8,670 bases of DNA from Candidatus Melainabacteria bacterium (GTDB lineage: Bacteria > Cyanobacteriota > Vampirovibrionia > Obscuribacterales > Obscuribacteraceae): the NCBI GenBank assembly GCA_016209785.1, contig JACQVM010000041.1:1-8670 (forward strand). The letters run 5' to 3'. The position numbers and the translations under genes are program-made. Under the pieces are notes generated by a model. That model searched no databases. It was not told the origin of the DNA and saw nothing but the letters and a program-made list of their open reading frames with translations. Shown here piece after piece: positions 6,110-8,670 of this stretch (the stretch's first letter is position 1; every line of letters starts with the position of its first letter).

Positions 6110-7044
6110 TTCAGGCTACCTTGTGCAATAGCAACAAATGCTGCTAGAAGACTCATGGTTAAGCCATAGGCAATAAAATTAGGTGCTGTCCGCCAAGGCA
6201 ATTTCACAGCTGTTGCTTCCACAAGTGCAGTGGCAAATCCTACAAGGAAAAGGAAAACAACACTTAGTAAGGACTGCTGTAGTACATTTGGGTGCCAGAT
6301 ACAACAAAGAGCATGCAAAAAACATTGTGCACAAAGTCCAAACAAAACAGCCATTCTTAATGCGTAGCTAAGTTCTGTCAGCGCTAAGTTTTTCCCGGAA
6401 TTTTCTATAATCATTGCTTCATGCACCATGGTTAACTCTAAGTGTGTAGTTGGATCGTCAATGGGCATGCGGGAGAGTTCACATAGGCTAGAAATAAACA
6501 AGCCAGCCCCTGCAAGGAGCCAAAGAGGCAAGCTAGCCAATGATATCTCTGGTAAGAAGGCAAAAATCTTACTTAAGCTGGTGCTGTGCTGAGATAAGGC
6601 AAGAGCAATGAGCGATAGCACCATGGCTGGTTCGACAAGCAGTGACAAAGTAGCTTCTCTAGCCGATGAGAATGTTCCAAATGGAGAGGCTGTATCGAGT
6701 GAGGAAAGAATTGTAAAAAAACGGACAAGTGCTAACAAGTAAATTACTAAGAAAAGATCATCGCCGGGTATGGCTGGTTGGTATGAAAGCCATGGTGCCA
6801 GGAAGGCAACCAACAACACGGAGGCAAGGTTAATTACTGAAGTGGTGCGAAAAAGCCATGAGGAGGTCTCACTAATGGTTTCTGTTTTATTCATCAACTT
6901 GAAGAAATTAAGAAAAGGTTGTGTAATGGGTGCACCAATCCTGTTTTGTAGGCGAGCTTTAAGCTTGCGGATGACGCCCAACAAAAGCAGTGGCAACACA
7001 AGAAGACTAAGCCAAAAAGATACCCATTGCAGTATTATGCTCAT
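6106..7044 (-). CDS. ehrB: Ehr membrane anchor subunit, HyfC/HycD/NuoH-like
   Basis: This membrane subunit connects the peripheral arm to the ion channels. It has 312 residues and about eight hydrophobic segments, the usual size for HyfC/HycD. Family motifs in order: a basic/polar first loop RLQNRIGAPITQPF (31-44) followed by KLMNKTETISETSSW (49-63); DTASPFGTFSSARE (117-130); and the acidic loop SRMPIDDPTTHLELTMVHEA (191-210) continuing to Glu214. In complex I the corresponding loops face the quinone cavity and NuoB/NuoD, and their Glu/Asp residues form the start of the proton path. The ATG at 7044 overlaps the ehrA stop as ATGA. AGGA at 7056-7053 with an 8-nt spacer is the ribosome site. The identification is firm at family level; HyfC versus NuoH is decided by the THLELTMVHEAM motif and the neighbours. 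Confidence 0.92.
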   Translation of the reverse strand: MSIILQWVSFWLSLLVLPLLLLGVIRKLKARLQNRIGAPITQPFLNFFKLMNKTETISETSSWLFRTTSVINLASVLLVAFLAPWLSYQPAIPGDDLFLVIYLLALVRFFTILSSLDTASPFGTFSSAREATLSLLVEPAMVLSLIALALSQHSTSLSKIFAFLPEISLASLPLWLLAGAGLFISSLCELSRMPIDDPTTHLELTMVHEAMIIENSGKNLALTELSYALRMAVLFGLCAQCFLHALCCIWHPNVLQQSLLSVVFLFLVGFATALVEATAVKLPWRTAPNFIAYGLTMSLLAAFVAIAQGSLK

Positions 7045-8670
7045 AACTTGGTTCCTATAAACATGAGCACCACAAGAGTAGCTAGCATATATAAGAGATA
7101 AAAATGTATGCTTCCAGTTTGAATCTTGGTGAACCGTCTTGCCACCCAGTCGATGAGCCAGATAATAGGCCCATACACTCTTGATTCTAAAAAAGACGTT
7201 GCCTTTTCTTCTACTTTTACCTTGTCAGGGAAATGACGCCTGTCAGCCCCAGCAATTTGGAGTGCTGTTTCATATTGAAGTACAGGAGCAAATATCTGCT
7301 CTATTGGTTGTGCAAAGCTTGCTGCTGTTACTTGCGAACGTGCTGGCAGCTCACCATAGCCGCATTCCCAGGTGATAGTGGCTCTGGTGGGTTGCCGATG
7401 TAAGATAAAAAAATAAAACAATGCAACCGATAAAGCTAAGATGACAGCAAAGGCCCATTGTGGAAGTATATAAACTGTTGCAAGATTTACTTGAGAGCTC
7501 ATCACACGATTGCACAGTGGCTCCAGGACTTGAAGTACTTGAGCCACTGCTAAGCCAAGGACACAACAACAGGCAGCAAGCAGGACTTGACCAGCAATCA
7601 TTCCTCTTGAGGCTTCAGGGGCCTTGGCAGATGCATGGGTTCTAGCTCTACCTAAAAAAGTAACCCCATAAGCCTTGGTAAAGCATGCCACTGCTAGTCC
7701 ACCAACCAGCGCTAGGATACCTATACAAGCCATCGCAGTGGCTCTGGCAATAAGTGGTGTTGTGCTATCAGAAGCAGTAAACAGCCCTTGATATAGAAGC
7801 CATTTGCTAGCAAAGCCATTAAGTGGTGGCAAGGAGCAAATTGCAGCACTACCTATAAGAAAACAAGCTGCTGTCCAGGGCATTTTACCGACAAGGCCAC
7901 CTAGGTGACCAAGATCTCTTGTTCCAACCTGGCAGTCAACGGCGCCAGCTCCTAAAAACAAAAGTGATTTAAACAGACCATGATTGACACTGTGAAAAAT
8001 GGCGGCAGCTAAGCCAACGGCAACCAAGCCAGGCAGATGGGTGTGCATGCCATAAAGGCACAAGCCTATGCCCATAACAATCAGCCCTATGTTTTCAATG
8101 CTGTGATATGCTAAAAGGCGCTTGAGATCATGTTGGATAAGTGCAAACAATACTCCCCAAAAGGTAGAAACTGTTCCTAAAAAGCAAACCACGTATGCAA
8201 GAGTTTCAAAATCAGTGCCACCAAAGACAATGAGCCTTATCAACGCGTAAATTGCTACCTTAATCATTACCCCACTCATGAGTGCTGAGACTGGTGACGG
8301 TGCTGCAGGATGAGCATAAGGAAGCCAAAGATGAAATGGCCAGACACCAGCTTTAATAGCAAGCCCAAAGAATACCAGGCAAGCAGGTCCAGCAAAGGCA
8401 GGAGTCGACATGGTCCAGGCAGAAAAGTCCCAGCTTGCAGTAAGACTGTAGAGCCAAAGAAAAGCCCCTGCTAGAGCTGAGGTAGCAATGCGAGTGGCAC
8501 CAAGATAAATAAGAGCAGCTCGTGGTGCTTGTTTGTTGCTTGGATCGCAAGCTACCAAGGCAGCTGAGCTCAGTGACATCAGTTCCCAGAAAACAAGAAA
8601 GGTAAGAGCATTGGCGCTAAGCACCACCTGGGCCATAGAAATCATGAACAAAAACAAGCATGTCCAGTAC
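7041..8670 (-). CDS. ehrA: Ehr antiporter-like membrane subunit, HyfB/NuoL family (5' end outside window)
   Basis: This is a partial gene. The frame is open to the right edge (last full codon 8667-8669), so the true start lies outside. About 542 residues are visible and HyfB proteins have about 640-670, so roughly 100-130 N-terminal residues are missing. Counting from the codon at 8657, Proton_antipo_M features are Glu25 in FWELMSLSS, Lys102 in GLAIKAGVWPFHLWLPYAH, Lys133 in VMIKVAIYALIR (the TM8 lysine), Lys179 before YHSIENIG, Lys230 in NHGLFKSLLF and Lys285 in GFASKWLLY. All main channel residues seem present, so ion pumping is plausible. The C-terminal part carries the HyfB hallmark ITWECGYGELPARSQ (428-442) with SFAQPI and a final helix YLLYMLATLVVLM. 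It is the most upstream operon gene in view and overlaps ehrB by ATGA. The promoter and any preceding genes are beyond the edge. Confidence 0.92.
   Translation of the reverse strand, partial: YWTCLFLFMISMAQVVLSANALTFLVFWELMSLSSAALVACDPSNKQAPRAALIYLGATRIATSALAGAFLWLYSLTASWDFSAWTMSTPAFAGPACLVFFGLAIKAGVWPFHLWLPYAHPAAPSPVSALMSGVMIKVAIYALIRLIVFGGTDFETLAYVVCFLGTVSTFWGVLFALIQHDLKRLLAYHSIENIGLIVMGIGLCLYGMHTHLPGLVAVGLAAAIFHSVNHGLFKSLLFLGAGAVDCQVGTRDLGHLGGLVGKMPWTAACFLIGSAAICSLPPLNGFASKWLLYQGLFTASDSTTPLIARATAMACIGILALVGGLAVACFTKAYGVTFLGRARTHASAKAPEASRGMIAGQVLLAACCCVLGLAVAQVLQVLEPLCNRVMSSQVNLATVYILPQWAFAVILALSVALFYFFILHRQPTRATITWECGYGELPARSQVTAASFAQPIEQIFAPVLQYETALQIAGADRRHFPDKVKVEEKATSFLESRVYGPIIWLIDWVARRFTKIQTGSIHFYLLYMLATLVVLMFIGTKL

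Larger units (their letters stand above)
1760..8670 (-). other. ehrABCDLS-type operon (energy-converting hydrogenase-related complex)
   Basis: Six co-directional genes encode a complete minimal complex: two antiporter-like subunits (HyfB and HyfF types), NuoH-like and NuoK-like membrane subunits, a NuoCD-like large subunit and a ferredoxin-NuoB fusion. Junctions are ATGA, ATGA, 3-nt gap, ATGA, then a 7-nt gap with a shared Shine-Dalgarno. Compared with E. coli hyf, the operon lacks HyfD (third antiporter) and a free HyfA/HyfH ferredoxin, and there is no formate dehydrogenase, Hyp or HycI maturation gene in view. The missing Ni-Fe ligands in EhrL define the type. No internal promoter or terminator is evident, so one transcript is expected from a promoter outside the window. 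Confidence 0.85.

Noticed and set aside
8655..8657. TTG at 8657 as the start of ehrA
   Set aside because: The frame is open further upstream to the window edge, the TTG falls within a transmembrane segment, and the protein would be about 100 residues too short for HyfB.
1760..8670. A functional hydrogenase-4 or formate hydrogenlyase operon
   Set aside because: Overall homology and order fit, but EhrL has none of the four Ni-Fe cysteines and no formate dehydrogenase or maturation gene is present in view.
1760..8670. Respiratory complex I (nuo) operon
   Set aside because: NuoA, NuoJ, NuoE, NuoF and NuoG are absent; the NuoK-like subunit is HyfE length; EhrB has the HyfC-type THLELTMVHEAM motif; the small subunit has CxxC, not the tandem CC of NuoB.
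1..8670. tRNA, rRNA, CRISPR arrays, insertion sequences, attachment sites
   Set aside because: Nearly all bases are in well-supported coding regions; no regular repeats, transposase motifs or RNA gene signatures were seen.

Overview
The window holds two convergent transcription units, packed almost without gaps. Base composition is moderate (GC in the mid-forties by eye). On the + strand, after the last codons of an unidentified gene ending in a very basic tail (2-100), one gene (171-1763) encodes a secreted or envelope protein with a signal peptide, three S-layer homology (SLH) repeats, a VirB10/TrbI-like beta domain interrupted by a glycine-zipper segment, and a Pro/Gln-rich tail. SLH repeats in an exported protein suggest a bacterium whose envelope is organised by SLH-peptidoglycan contacts. 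A lineage near Cyanobacteria (for example Vampirovibrionia/Melainabacteria) is a plausible guess, but nothing in the window proves the taxon.

The rest of the window (8670 down to 1760) is a single minus-strand operon of six genes. In transcription order they are a HyfB/NuoL-type antiporter-like subunit (cut at the window edge), a HyfC/NuoH-type subunit, a HyfE/NuoK-type subunit, a HyfF/NuoN-type antiporter-like subunit, a HyfG-type large subunit (NuoC-NuoD fusion), and a ferredoxin-HyfI (NuoI-like/NuoB-like) fusion. Three junctions are ATGA overlaps, one is a 3-nt gap, and the last start lies 7 nt after the preceding stop. Membrane and peripheral subunits are therefore probably made in a coupled way.

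The complex looks like a group 4 [NiFe] hydrogenase (Hyc/Hyf), but the large subunit has none of the four cysteines that hold the Ni-Fe site. At the two expected places it has Ser198/Thr201 and Ser488/Gly491, and it ends without the C-terminal extension that a hydrogenase maturation protease removes. The small subunit keeps all four cysteines for the proximal [4Fe-4S] cluster and has motifs for two more clusters. The pumping lysines and glutamates of the antiporter-like subunits are largely retained. This is the signature of an energy-converting hydrogenase-related (Ehr) complex: an ion-translocating relative of complex I and group 4 hydrogenases with no hydrogen chemistry, whose physiological electron donor and acceptor are not established. 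The gene order matches the ehrABCDLS order described for Geobacter (from memory), and those symbols are used here.

The operon and the SLH gene meet tail to tail with their stop codons overlapping (1760-1763), leaving no space for a shared terminator. No RNA genes, CRISPR arrays, insertion sequences or phage genes were seen.
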